Below, piece by piece: positions 8,503 to 16,489 of a stretch of DNA of 64,000 nt. The translations under genes were made by a program, and so were the position numbers. Origin of the DNA: Kangiellaceae bacterium (GTDB lineage Bacteria > Pseudomonadota > Gammaproteobacteria > Enterobacterales > Kangiellaceae); NCBI GenBank assembly GCA_013373015.1, contig JABXIQ010000012.1, positions 30,515-94,514 on the forward strand, written 5' to 3'. Positions within the stretch are counted from its first letter, which is position 1, and every line of letters starts with the position of its first letter. The notes beneath the pieces are model-generated. The model saw only the letters and a program-made list of their open reading frames with translations, ran no database searches and was not told the DNA's origin.

Positions 8503-9018
8503 ATGAATCATCACATAATAGGCATACAATTTATACCAGCTCTTTCAGAGGAAGAACTTATTGCGATTCAAACTTTGGCGAAAGTTATATGGAAAGAGCA
8601 TTACCAACCGATCATCGGTTTGCAGCAAGTAGAATACATGTTGGATAAGTTTCAATCTGTGGAAGCTATGCAATCTCAAATTCTAGATGGCTATTATTAT
8701 TTTCAAATATGTTCAGATCAGGCGTTAATTGGTTATCTTGCTTATAAAATTCATGAAAACGAGTTATTCCTGAGTAAAATATACTTGAGCAAAGACGCTC
8801 GTGGTAAAGGTTACGCGCGCACGGCCATTAACTTCCTAGAAGGTGTTGCCAAACAGCATTCATTGTTTTGCATTCAGCTTACTGTCAATAAAAACAATAC
8901 CAACACCATAGCTGCATATGAAAAGATAGGATTTATTAAAAAAGAAGCTGTTGTCATGGATATTGGCAATGGTTTTGTTATGGATGATTTTGTAATGGAG
9001 TTTACGGTAGATCAATAA
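8503..9018 (+). CDS. GNAT-family N-acetyltransferase
   Basis: 171 residues, standard GNAT size. The acetyl-CoA pyrophosphate-binding motif A is at KIYLSKDARGKGYARTAINFL (R/QxxGxG/A within it), and motif B-like NNTNTIAAYEKIGFIKKE follows, typical of the RimI-like branch. It transfers the acetyl group from acetyl-CoA to an amine of an unknown small molecule or protein. The gene stands alone, with no clear Shine-Dalgarno before the ATG. Confidence 0.8.
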   Translation: MNHHIIGIQFIPALSEEELIAIQTLAKVIWKEHYQPIIGLQQVEYMLDKFQSVEAMQSQILDGYYYFQICSDQALIGYLAYKIHENELFLSKIYLSKDARGKGYARTAINFLEGVAKQHSLFCIQLTVNKNNTNTIAAYEKIGFIKKEAVVMDIGNGFVMDDFVMEFTVDQ

Positions 9019-9104
9019 GTTACTAGAACCTTGCTTCCCTTAACCTTAATTCTTTTATTTCAAAGATTTTCGGCAATGAAATTGTAAAACAATGCAAATT
9101 TGAC

Positions 9105-9132
9105 TTGCTTAAAAATTGCTCAATGTCATAAT
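9105..9132 (+). promoter_or_regulatory. Candidate sigma70 promoter for the diguanylate cyclase gene
   Basis: TTGCTT and CATAAT separated by 16 bases, about 36 bases upstream of the cyclase start codon. The spacing is good and each hexamer has four or five consensus bases. Found by eye only. Confidence 0.35.
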
Positions 9133-9168
9133 TGCTAAGAATTACAACAATTTAGGTGGGAGGGGAGC

Positions 9169-10350
9169 ATGTTATTACATGTACCTACTTTGATATTCAT
9201 CAATGGATTGTTGGGTATAGTCGCGGCCATAATGCTTACTGCAAATTGGCAGATGAATAAACATGTTCGAGGGACAAAAGAATGGGCAATAACCCAATGG
9301 CTTTGGGCTTTTGGTTTGTTGCTGATCTTGACAAGAGATATTTTTCCTTATCTTATTTCGATCGTGCTATCGAATGCGCTGATTATTATTGGCTCTTTTT
9401 ATTTTTTACGTGGTGTTTCTAATTATCAGGGCGTGAAAAGCACTCCTAAACTTTTAGAGTATTCCGTTACTCTCGTTATTGCCCTCTTGTTTTATTACTT
9501 TTCATATCATGAATACTCGTTAAATATTCGTGTCGTTTTGATTAGTGCTTTCAGTTCTCTGGTCATGTTAAGAGGATTGATTGTATTATGGCCAACAATA
9601 ATCAGCTCAAAAGGTGTTGGTATTGTTGTTGGTTTCGGTTTGGCTTTTCACGCGGTATTCTTCTTGTCAAGAATTCTTCTCACCCTGTACCTTGATAATG
9701 GTAAGCCTATGTTAGAAGGAGGTGGGGGCTCGGTATGGATCATGACAGAAGCTTCGCTCTTTATGTTCTGGTCGACTATTTCATTTGCCATGCTCACCAA
9801 TCTTGTATTGCAAAATGGTTTGTTAAAATTGGCTAATAGAGATCCTTTGACAAATTTACTTAACCGACGTGCTGTTTTTGAAGCCTGCCAAGACTTGTTG
9901 CAGAATCAAAGTAATCCTAAAGTTTCTGTTATGGTATTGGATCTTGACCACTTTAAAGCAATAAATGATCAATATGGTCATTCTGTTGGTGATAAAGTGT
10001 TGCAACATTTCGCTCATCTTGTCAGTAAGGAGCTTGATGACCCTCAACTGTTTGGCCGTACAGGTGGAGAAGAGTTTATTATTGTTTTGCCGAATTGTGA
10101 TGTTGAAAAAGCTCATAATAAAGCACAGTTTTTGTTAGATAAAGTCCATGATACGCTTATCATTGTTGACGGTTATGAAATTAAGTTTACTGTCAGTATT
10201 GGTGTTTCCAACGGTGCTCTTAATCAAGTAGAAGATTTACGTTTCTTAATTAATCAAGCCGATAAGGCGATGTATCAAGCTAAACGAAATGGTCGAAATC
10301 GTGTTGAGACTTTTACTTTTGAGCGTCAAGTTCGTTCAGTCACTGTATGA
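9169..10350 (+). CDS. Membrane diguanylate cyclase (GGDEF protein)
   Basis: 393 residues. Residues 1-215 hold six to seven hydrophobic helices forming a membrane sensor. Residues 225-385 form a GGDEF domain with the entry motif DPLTNLLNRRA, metal-binding DLDHFKAINDQYGH and the signature GGEEF at 299-303 (RTGGEEFIIVLP). It should convert two GTP to cyclic di-GMP at the inner membrane, in response to an unknown signal. The RxxD inhibitory site expected five residues before GGEEF is absent (DDPQ instead), so product feedback by the usual I-site is unlikely. A GGGAGGGGAG ribosome site lies before the ATG. Confidence 0.9.
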   Translation: MLLHVPTLIFINGLLGIVAAIMLTANWQMNKHVRGTKEWAITQWLWAFGLLLILTRDIFPYLISIVLSNALIIIGSFYFLRGVSNYQGVKSTPKLLEYSVTLVIALLFYYFSYHEYSLNIRVVLISAFSSLVMLRGLIVLWPTIISSKGVGIVVGFGLAFHAVFFLSRILLTLYLDNGKPMLEGGGGSVWIMTEASLFMFWSTISFAMLTNLVLQNGLLKLANRDPLTNLLNRRAVFEACQDLLQNQSNPKVSVMVLDLDHFKAINDQYGHSVGDKVLQHFAHLVSKELDDPQLFGRTGGEEFIIVLPNCDVEKAHNKAQFLLDKVHDTLIIVDGYEIKFTVSIGVSNGALNQVEDLRFLINQADKAMYQAKRNGRNRVETFTFERQVRSVTV

Positions 10351-10582
10351 TTATTTATACGATATAGACATAAATCTTTACAAATCTTTTCAGAACTCTA
10401 TTTGCTAATTTAGCATCTAATGGTTAATGCTAGTTATATACTAATTAGTTAGTGAAGTGACGCGAACAATGACTCAGGACAAAAGCGTTATCAGATAAAT
10501 GATGATTCAACGTGAATAGACGTGGGGAATATTCGCATATCTCATTGATTGTATTAACAATTACCCAATATGAGGTTTGCCT

Positions 10583-12124
10583 ATGTCCGATCATGAAAAG
10601 ACCGAACAAAACGAACGTTCAAATACAGACGACGAATTCAATACCGAGCAAGAAGTCTTTAAGGCTTCTCGCGAAGAGTTAAATAGCTCATCAGAACAAA
10701 GCCCGCATCAGATAGAGCGAAAAGAGGGCTGGTTATTCAAATCCTTTGCCTTTTTATCGTTGACCGATTCCGATGTGTTGCGCGAATGCGGTAAGTACGA
10801 TCGCACACTTGTTTATGCAATGGTATTCCGCCAATTAGTAACCTTTGCCTTTACGTTTATGCTCTTTGCCTATGGTGTTTCACTTTTTCTAGGCACTACA
10901 GCTGCAATTATTACTGGCTTTATTTTCGCGCTTACGCTTTTTTTCCTTGACCAAGCAATTATAGGCTCAGATTGGGCGTTGCGTAATCCATTCAAAGGAG
11001 GCTTGCCGATTAAAAGTTTAATTGGCTTAATCCCAAGGATATTCTATTCATTGATTATTGCGGTTGGTTTAGCGACGTTAGCAGAAATTAGCCTGCAAGC
11101 TAATGCGATTGATGAACAAATTCAGCAGGAGTCAAACTTAAAGAATCGTGAGTATTTTGCAAAGCTTGAAGCCTATGAGCAAGAGCTTGAAACTGGGATT
11201 GCGGTAGACCGTAAACGTGTAGAAGATACTCAATCTCAGATCCAATTGTTAAGTGATCAAAATGCTCGTTATGAAGCTGCTGAACAAGCAAATGATACTG
11301 ACACTGTCGCTAACACTTTAAAAGTAAAACAAGATAGTTTGAGCGAATTACAACGCTCGCAGCAAGTGTTAACTGCAGAAATAGCCGCGAATAATGAGCG
11401 CATCGCTGAGGCTCGAAAAGATTATAATTTCTGGTTTAATGAGGCTTTGCTAGAGCGAACGGGAAAAGACGGACGTGCGCCAACCGAAGGTCCAAAGTAT
11501 CGCAGAGCAGTGGCCACTTATACTGATTTAGAAAAGCAAATTGCTATTTTGGAGCAAAGTTTAGCGGATTCACAGGCTAAATTGGATTCGATTAAACCGA
11601 ACATTGAAGCTGCAACCAGTGATTTGAATGTGGTGCAAAAAGAGCAAAATGAACTACTGATGAGTGAAGCAAATTATGCTCAAAATAAACAAACCATTGG
11701 TCGCTTACAAGATGGCTTAGTTGTCGCTAAAACCACGCTGAATGACGCTATCGATCTGAAGCAGCAAAAGTTGGATGAGTATCGAATTAAGTTAGAAAAT
11801 GACGGCTTATTCTATGAGGTCAAAACAGGCATGTTAAGACGCTATTTGGCCTTGCAAAATATTCACAAGGATCCTGAAATTGGGCAGGCTGCCTCAATGT
11901 TTAGTCTACTGCTAAAAATATTCTTTATTGCAATTGAACTTATGCCTGTCATTATCAAGCTTTTCTTCAGTCCGTTTAGTTTCTACTCCTTGAAAATGTA
12001 CCGAAAAATGCACATTGCCTTATTGCAAGAAGAGGAGTTACTTGAAGTGGCTAAAGCACAACATCAACGTTCTCGTGAGAAACGAATAAAAGAAGCTGGA
12101 GAGCTGGAAACGGTAACCATGTGA
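10583..12124 (+). CDS. DUF4407 family membrane/coiled-coil protein
   Basis: 513 residues from ATG 10583, which has TGAGGT eight bases upstream; a TTG six bases earlier is less likely. An acidic cytoplasmic N-terminus is followed by paired transmembrane helices at about 80-135 and another at about 155-175. A long coiled coil follows (about 180-420, repeated ETGIAVDRKRVEDTQSQIQ-type heptads). A last hydrophobic segment (about 445-475, LLLKIFFIAIELMPVIIKLFF) precedes a short basic tail. This architecture matches DUF4407, whose function is unknown. It is followed after 24 bases by the aldo/keto reductase. Confidence 0.7.
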   Translation: MSDHEKTEQNERSNTDDEFNTEQEVFKASREELNSSSEQSPHQIERKEGWLFKSFAFLSLTDSDVLRECGKYDRTLVYAMVFRQLVTFAFTFMLFAYGVSLFLGTTAAIITGFIFALTLFFLDQAIIGSDWALRNPFKGGLPIKSLIGLIPRIFYSLIIAVGLATLAEISLQANAIDEQIQQESNLKNREYFAKLEAYEQELETGIAVDRKRVEDTQSQIQLLSDQNARYEAAEQANDTDTVANTLKVKQDSLSELQRSQQVLTAEIAANNERIAEARKDYNFWFNEALLERTGKDGRAPTEGPKYRRAVATYTDLEKQIAILEQSLADSQAKLDSIKPNIEAATSDLNVVQKEQNELLMSEANYAQNKQTIGRLQDGLVVAKTTLNDAIDLKQQKLDEYRIKLENDGLFYEVKTGMLRRYLALQNIHKDPEIGQAASMFSLLLKIFFIAIELMPVIIKLFFSPFSFYSLKMYRKMHIALLQEEELLEVAKAQHQRSREKRIKEAGELETVTM

Positions 12125-12148
12125 TGGCGGTAAAATATCAGTTTACTA

Positions 12149-13060
12149 ATGAATCGTAGAGATTTTACTCTATTTTCAGGGGCCTCGTTGTTAGCAGCAG
12201 CGATGCCTTTTTCACTTGATGCGCAGAAAAGCCGCGGGTCATTAATCAAGAAAAGTATTCCAGCAACAGCTGAGTTAATTACAGCAATAGGAATGGGTTC
12301 TTGGCATACTTTTGATGTTTCAGGCACTGAACAAGAGCTACAGATTCGTACAGAAATTTTGCGTCTATTTTTTGAACAAGGTGGCCAGTTTATTGATTCT
12401 TCACCTATGTACGGCAGCTCAGAGAAGATTATTGGGCAATGTCTTAAAAATTTAGAAGGATCCAAGTCTTTATTTTCGGCTACCAAAATATGGACCGAAG
12501 GAGAAGATAAAGGGATCGCTCAAATGCAAAGATCCCAGAAGTTGTGGGGTGTTGAGCAGTTTGATTTGATGCAGATTCATAATCTACGTGATTGGAACAC
12601 ACACCTTAAAACTTTGCGTCGATGGAAAGAGCTGGAGAGGGTACGCTACATAGGAGTAACTACTTCTCATGGGCTGCGTCATGATCAGCTTATACAGGTA
12701 TTGAAAAAAGAAAAGCCTGATTTTGTTCAGCTGACTTACAATATCAATGATCGTGAAGTTGAGACTCGGTTGTTGCCTTTGGCTCAGGATTTAGGGATAG
12801 CTGTGATTGTTAATCGCCCCTTTACAGGTTTGTTTGGCCGAGTAAAGGACAAGCCATTGCCAGATTATGCTAAAGAGTTTGATTGCTATTCATGGGCGCA
12901 GTTTTTCCTGAAATTTGTCATAAGTCATCCTGCGGTAACTTGTGCAATACCCGCGACCTCTAAAATTAAGCATATGTATGATAATATGCAGGCAGCAAAA
13001 GGCGTACTACCTGATTTGAAACAGCGTCAGCAAATGTTGACTAGTTTTGAGACGTTATAA
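12149..13060 (+). CDS. Tat-exported aldo/keto reductase
   Basis: 303 residues. The N-terminus MNRRDFTLFSGASLLAAAMP is a twin-arginine signal (RRDF followed by a moderate hydrophobic core), so the folded, cofactor-loaded enzyme is probably exported. The AKR catalytic tetrad is present as D83 and Y88 (FIDSSPMYGSSE), K113 (ATKIW) and H144 (MQIHN). It should reduce carbonyls with NADPH; the substrate is unknown. Exported AKRs with RRxF signals form a recognisable group in proteobacteria. The serine-hydrolase gene follows after 32 bases in the same direction. Confidence 0.8.
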   Translation: MNRRDFTLFSGASLLAAAMPFSLDAQKSRGSLIKKSIPATAELITAIGMGSWHTFDVSGTEQELQIRTEILRLFFEQGGQFIDSSPMYGSSEKIIGQCLKNLEGSKSLFSATKIWTEGEDKGIAQMQRSQKLWGVEQFDLMQIHNLRDWNTHLKTLRRWKELERVRYIGVTTSHGLRHDQLIQVLKKEKPDFVQLTYNINDREVETRLLPLAQDLGIAVIVNRPFTGLFGRVKDKPLPDYAKEFDCYSWAQFFLKFVISHPAVTCAIPATSKIKHMYDNMQAAKGVLPDLKQRQQMLTSFETL

Positions 13061-13092
13061 TATTAATTAAAATATAGATTTAAAATCCTACA

Positions 13093-14229
13093 ATGACATT
13101 AAAAATAAAAAGTTTTTTGGTATTTATTCTTACTTCCTTTTCTTTTTCAGCAATTGCAAACTCAATTCAAGACCAGAAACTAGAAAAAGTTGCGGATCAA
13201 TTTCAACAGCAGTTCCATCAATACTTGGAATATGAAAATGTTCCAGGCGCTGCGTTTGCCATTGTCTCGAAAGATGGTTTTGTCCGTATTGGTACCTTTG
13301 GTTATACCGACTTATCAAAGAAAAGGGCTATTGATGAAAATACAATCTTTAGAATTGCATCTTTGTCTAAAACATTTGCTGCGACACTTACCGGCATTAT
13401 GGTGCAAGAAGGTTTATTGAGCTGGGATGACTTTGTGGTCAAATACTCTCGGGTTTTGGGGCGAGCTGGGCAGAAAAGTAACATAAAAATTAAGCATTTG
13501 CTTGGGCAGTCGAGTGGTTTTCAACCTTATGCTTATGATTTGCAAGTTGAAGATGGCTTACCATTAAGAACCATCTTGCGTAATATCAGTAGATTGCCAC
13601 TTCGTTGTCGTCCTGGGAAGTGCTACGCCTACCAAAACAGTGTTTTCAGCGCTATTGAGCCCATATTAAAAAGTATTTCAGGTAAAAGTTATGAGGAACT
13701 ATTACAAGAAAAAATCTTTGATCCTCTCAATATGCTTGATGCATCTGCCAGTTATGCAAAGTTGAAGGTTAATCCAAACAGAGCTAAACCCCATGAATGG
13801 AAAGACGGAAAACCCGATCAGGTGCGTAATAAACCGCATTATTACCGAATTAAGCCCGCGGCTGGTATTAATGCTAGTATCAGTGATATGGCGCAATATT
13901 TGAAAGCCCATGTAGGTTCTATGCCTGATGTGTTGCATAGCCAAACTTTAGATATTATTAGTAAACCACGGGTCGAGACAAAAAAAGATCTAAAGCGCAT
14001 AAATTGGCGAGATTATGTAACAGATGCACACTATGCGATAGGCTGGCGGAACTATAGTTTTATGGGTAATGAACTGATTTATCATGGTGGTTGGGTCTCA
14101 GGTTATCGCTCCGATATCGCTTATTCAAAAAAGCATGGAGTAGGGATAGTGGTGATGTTAAATATTGAAGGCCGTCATACCAGTTATTTAACTACTCAAT
14201 TCTTTAAGCGTCTGTTCCAAACTTTATAG
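13093..14229 (+). CDS. Secreted serine hydrolase, class C beta-lactamase/CubicO family
   Basis: 378 residues with a Sec signal peptide (about 1-22, cleavage after AIA). The serine-hydrolase triad motifs are all visible: SxxK at 90-93 (SLSK), YxN at 180-182 (YQN) and HGG at 330-332 replacing KTG. HGG is typical of CubicO-type esterases and peptidases rather than true beta-lactamases. It acts in the periplasm on an unknown ester, amide or D-peptide. Length fits the family. It follows the Tat aldo/keto reductase closely and may be co-transcribed. Confidence 0.85.
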   Translation: MTLKIKSFLVFILTSFSFSAIANSIQDQKLEKVADQFQQQFHQYLEYENVPGAAFAIVSKDGFVRIGTFGYTDLSKKRAIDENTIFRIASLSKTFAATLTGIMVQEGLLSWDDFVVKYSRVLGRAGQKSNIKIKHLLGQSSGFQPYAYDLQVEDGLPLRTILRNISRLPLRCRPGKCYAYQNSVFSAIEPILKSISGKSYEELLQEKIFDPLNMLDASASYAKLKVNPNRAKPHEWKDGKPDQVRNKPHYYRIKPAAGINASISDMAQYLKAHVGSMPDVLHSQTLDIISKPRVETKKDLKRINWRDYVTDAHYAIGWRNYSFMGNELIYHGGWVSGYRSDIAYSKKHGVGIVVMLNIEGRHTSYLTTQFFKRLFQTL

Positions 14230-14326
14230 TCTATGGTTATCAAGCTGATATTATGTAAACCATTTGATTTGTATAATAGTGAGGCGTAATATACAGGTAC
14301 CTTAAATACACCACACGATGCTCTAA

Positions 14327-15601
14327 GTGACAAAACAAAAAGCGGTTTTGGTCTTAATAAGCGTTATGCTGCTTTGTCTGCTCGGAACGGCAGGCATTGC
14401 GTTACCTTACCCCGTTCTCGCACCTTACTTTATCGATGGACCAGTCAATGACCTGACCCACTTTATGGGGCTTCATCCAAAGGTGTTATTGGGCATTTCG
14501 TTAGCCATTTATCCACTTGGCTTGTTGATTGGCAATATTTTTGTCGGCGCTCTTTCTGATTTCTATGGGCGGCGTAAAGTTTTATTAATAACCTTATTTG
14601 GCAGCATTGTGGGTTATTTATTAACGGCTTTGGCGGTGATTTATGAATCTTTCATCGGTTTCACTATAGCGCGCTTAGTTACAGGTGTTTGCGAAGGAAA
14701 CATTTCTATTGGCCGCGCCATCGCAGCAGAGCTACACCCACAAATTGAGCGTACAAAAGCAATAAGCATGGTCTATGCCGCAACTTATGCAGGCTGGTTG
14801 ATAGGCCCTGTGCTTGGTGGGTTTTTGATGATCTACGGAGTGGCGAATGTCTTTGCTATCGCTGCATTAGGCATTTTATTGGCCTTTATATTGGTGTTTT
14901 TTACCATAGAAGCTCGCTCGCAATCTAATCAATCTTTGCAAAAGAAGCATGATTTTTGGTCAATTATTCGTAACAACAATTCGCTGACATTGCTCAAACA
15001 TAAAAGTATTTTACCGATCTTCTGGTTTTATTTTTTATATTCTATGGGGCTCAATGCTTTCTATGATTTTTATCCCGTATGGTTTGTGGATATTTTGAGC
15101 TATAACAGCCAGCAAATTGCAGTTGCAACCGTTGCGTTAACCGCGGCAATGATAGTTGTGAGTAGTTTTTTTGTGGATAAATTAAATGCACGTTTTAGTG
15201 AAATTCGTTTGATGTTATTCGGCTCAGCTTTGTTAGCTATTATGCTGTTTTTACAGCCATTTGCTATGCAGCAGCATGTTTTTATCATTTTTATGGTTAT
15301 AGGCGGAACAATTGCGGTTGCCAATGGCATGATCCCAACTTATCTGGCTCGCTATTTCGGTCATTTAGGGCAGGGGCAAGTTATGGGGCTGCAAACCACA
15401 ACCTTTTGCATTACCAATGTGATTATCGCTAGCATTGGCGGGCCTTTAAGCGTGCTAAGTTCGCGCTTGGTTCTACTGATTGGTGCTTTGCTCGTTGCTG
15501 CATCTTGGTTGCTGATGATGTTGACTAAAAAGCAACAGCAGAAAATGATCGATACTGTTTTGCAAATGGAGCAGGAACAGACGCCTGTTGAGCAATCTTA
15601 A
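14327..15601 (+). CDS. MFS transporter (probable drug/metabolite exporter)
   Basis: 424 residues starting at GTG; the in-frame ATG nine bases upstream runs into a stop. Twelve hydrophobic helices are apparent, and the loop 2-3 MFS signature appears as GALSDFYGRRKVLL. The first half resembles the DHA1 multidrug and metabolite efflux group. A cytoplasmic central loop (about 195-225) separates the two six-helix halves. The stop is 14 bases from the next gene, a Cys-cluster transcriptional regulator, so the pair probably forms an operon in which the regulator controls the exporter. Confidence 0.8.
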   Translation: MTKQKAVLVLISVMLLCLLGTAGIALPYPVLAPYFIDGPVNDLTHFMGLHPKVLLGISLAIYPLGLLIGNIFVGALSDFYGRRKVLLITLFGSIVGYLLTALAVIYESFIGFTIARLVTGVCEGNISIGRAIAAELHPQIERTKAISMVYAATYAGWLIGPVLGGFLMIYGVANVFAIAALGILLAFILVFFTIEARSQSNQSLQKKHDFWSIIRNNNSLTLLKHKSILPIFWFYFLYSMGLNAFYDFYPVWFVDILSYNSQQIAVATVALTAAMIVVSSFFVDKLNARFSEIRLMLFGSALLAIMLFLQPFAMQQHVFIIFMVIGGTIAVANGMIPTYLARYFGHLGQGQVMGLQTTTFCITNVIIASIGGPLSVLSSRLVLLIGALLVAASWLLMMLTKKQQQKMIDTVLQMEQEQTPVEQS

Positions 15602-15615
15602 GTGCGAGTTTGAAT

Positions 15616-16254
15616 ATGAGCACGCAGAATACTAACGCAAGTAACTCGTACGACAAAATACTTTATTTGCTTAAAAGTCGAGGAGATCAAAGCGCGACTA
15701 TGTTAAGTAGCTTATTGTCAATGACCATGATGGGGGCTCGAAAACTTTTATTAGAGCTTCAAAAAAAAGAGCTGGTTTATAGCTACCAACAAAAAGCCGG
15801 TCGCGGCAGGCCAAAATTGATGTGGAGTTTATCAGAAAAAGGCCATACCAAATTTCCTGATCGCCATGCAGATTTAACGCTACAATTGATCACAAACATT
15901 CGAAATACTCTTGGCCAACAAGATTTAGAGCGTTTGCTTATGGCTCGAGAGCAGCAAACTCTTGAGGCATACAGTAAACAACTTAACAAAGAACTAGGGT
16001 TAGGAAATCGTTTGCAAAAGTTAGCCGATATTCGATCTGAAGAAGGTTATATGGCAGAAGTGCAAGAACAAAGCGATGGTAGCTATTTATTGATAGAAAA
16101 CCATTGTCCTATTTGTGTGGCGGCTCAAACTTGCCAAGGTTTTTGTCGTTCAGAGTTAACGATATTTAGAAAGTCATTATCTGCTCAGGTTGAGCGTGTC
16201 GAGTATATTTTAGACGGCGCAAGACGTTGTGCCTACCGCATTACAGGCCTGTAA
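15616..16254 (+). CDS. HTH transcriptional regulator with C-terminal Cys cluster (SufR-like, COG2345 type)
   Basis: 212 residues from ATG 15616; a TTG two codons earlier is less likely. The N-terminal winged helix (about 10-75, SATMLSSLLSMTMMGARKLLLEL then a wing with GRGRPKLMWSLSEKG) matches the ArsR/DeoR-like DNA-binding fold. The C-terminal half carries HCPICVAAQTCQGFCRSEL and a final RRCAYRI, giving five cysteines in a CxxC-x6-C-x3-C...C arrangement. SufR-like relatives bind an Fe-S cluster here and change DNA binding with redox or iron status. It is likely co-transcribed with the MFS exporter. Cluster binding is inference. Confidence 0.75.
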   Translation: MSTQNTNASNSYDKILYLLKSRGDQSATMLSSLLSMTMMGARKLLLELQKKELVYSYQQKAGRGRPKLMWSLSEKGHTKFPDRHADLTLQLITNIRNTLGQQDLERLLMAREQQTLEAYSKQLNKELGLGNRLQKLADIRSEEGYMAEVQEQSDGSYLLIENHCPICVAAQTCQGFCRSELTIFRKSLSAQVERVEYILDGARRCAYRITGL

Positions 16255-16489
16255 TGGCCATTTCTGTGAGTGACAAATTCCATTTCATTTGAAAATTGTT
16301 ACATTTTAACTTGTTCTGGCATGGGCTATGACCTTGCGAAATTGTTTTAGAACACGTATAAACGGTGAGTTATTCGTGGTTTTACGCATTAGTAGCGAGT
16401 ATTAAGCTCGACGAATATGCGATTTCTTACGACTTTTATGATTATTATAAGATTAGATTGTTAGTAGAAGATTTATCAAAGGTATCACT

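Noticed and set aside
12064..12486. 140-residue minus-strand frame across the DUF4407 end and the start of the Tat aldo/keto reductase
   Set aside because: Overlaps two well-supported genes on the other strand; the sequence has no domain.
13093..14229. Calling the serine hydrolase a true beta-lactamase
   Set aside because: It has HGG in place of KTG, which fits CubicO-type esterases and peptidases better than AmpC enzymes.
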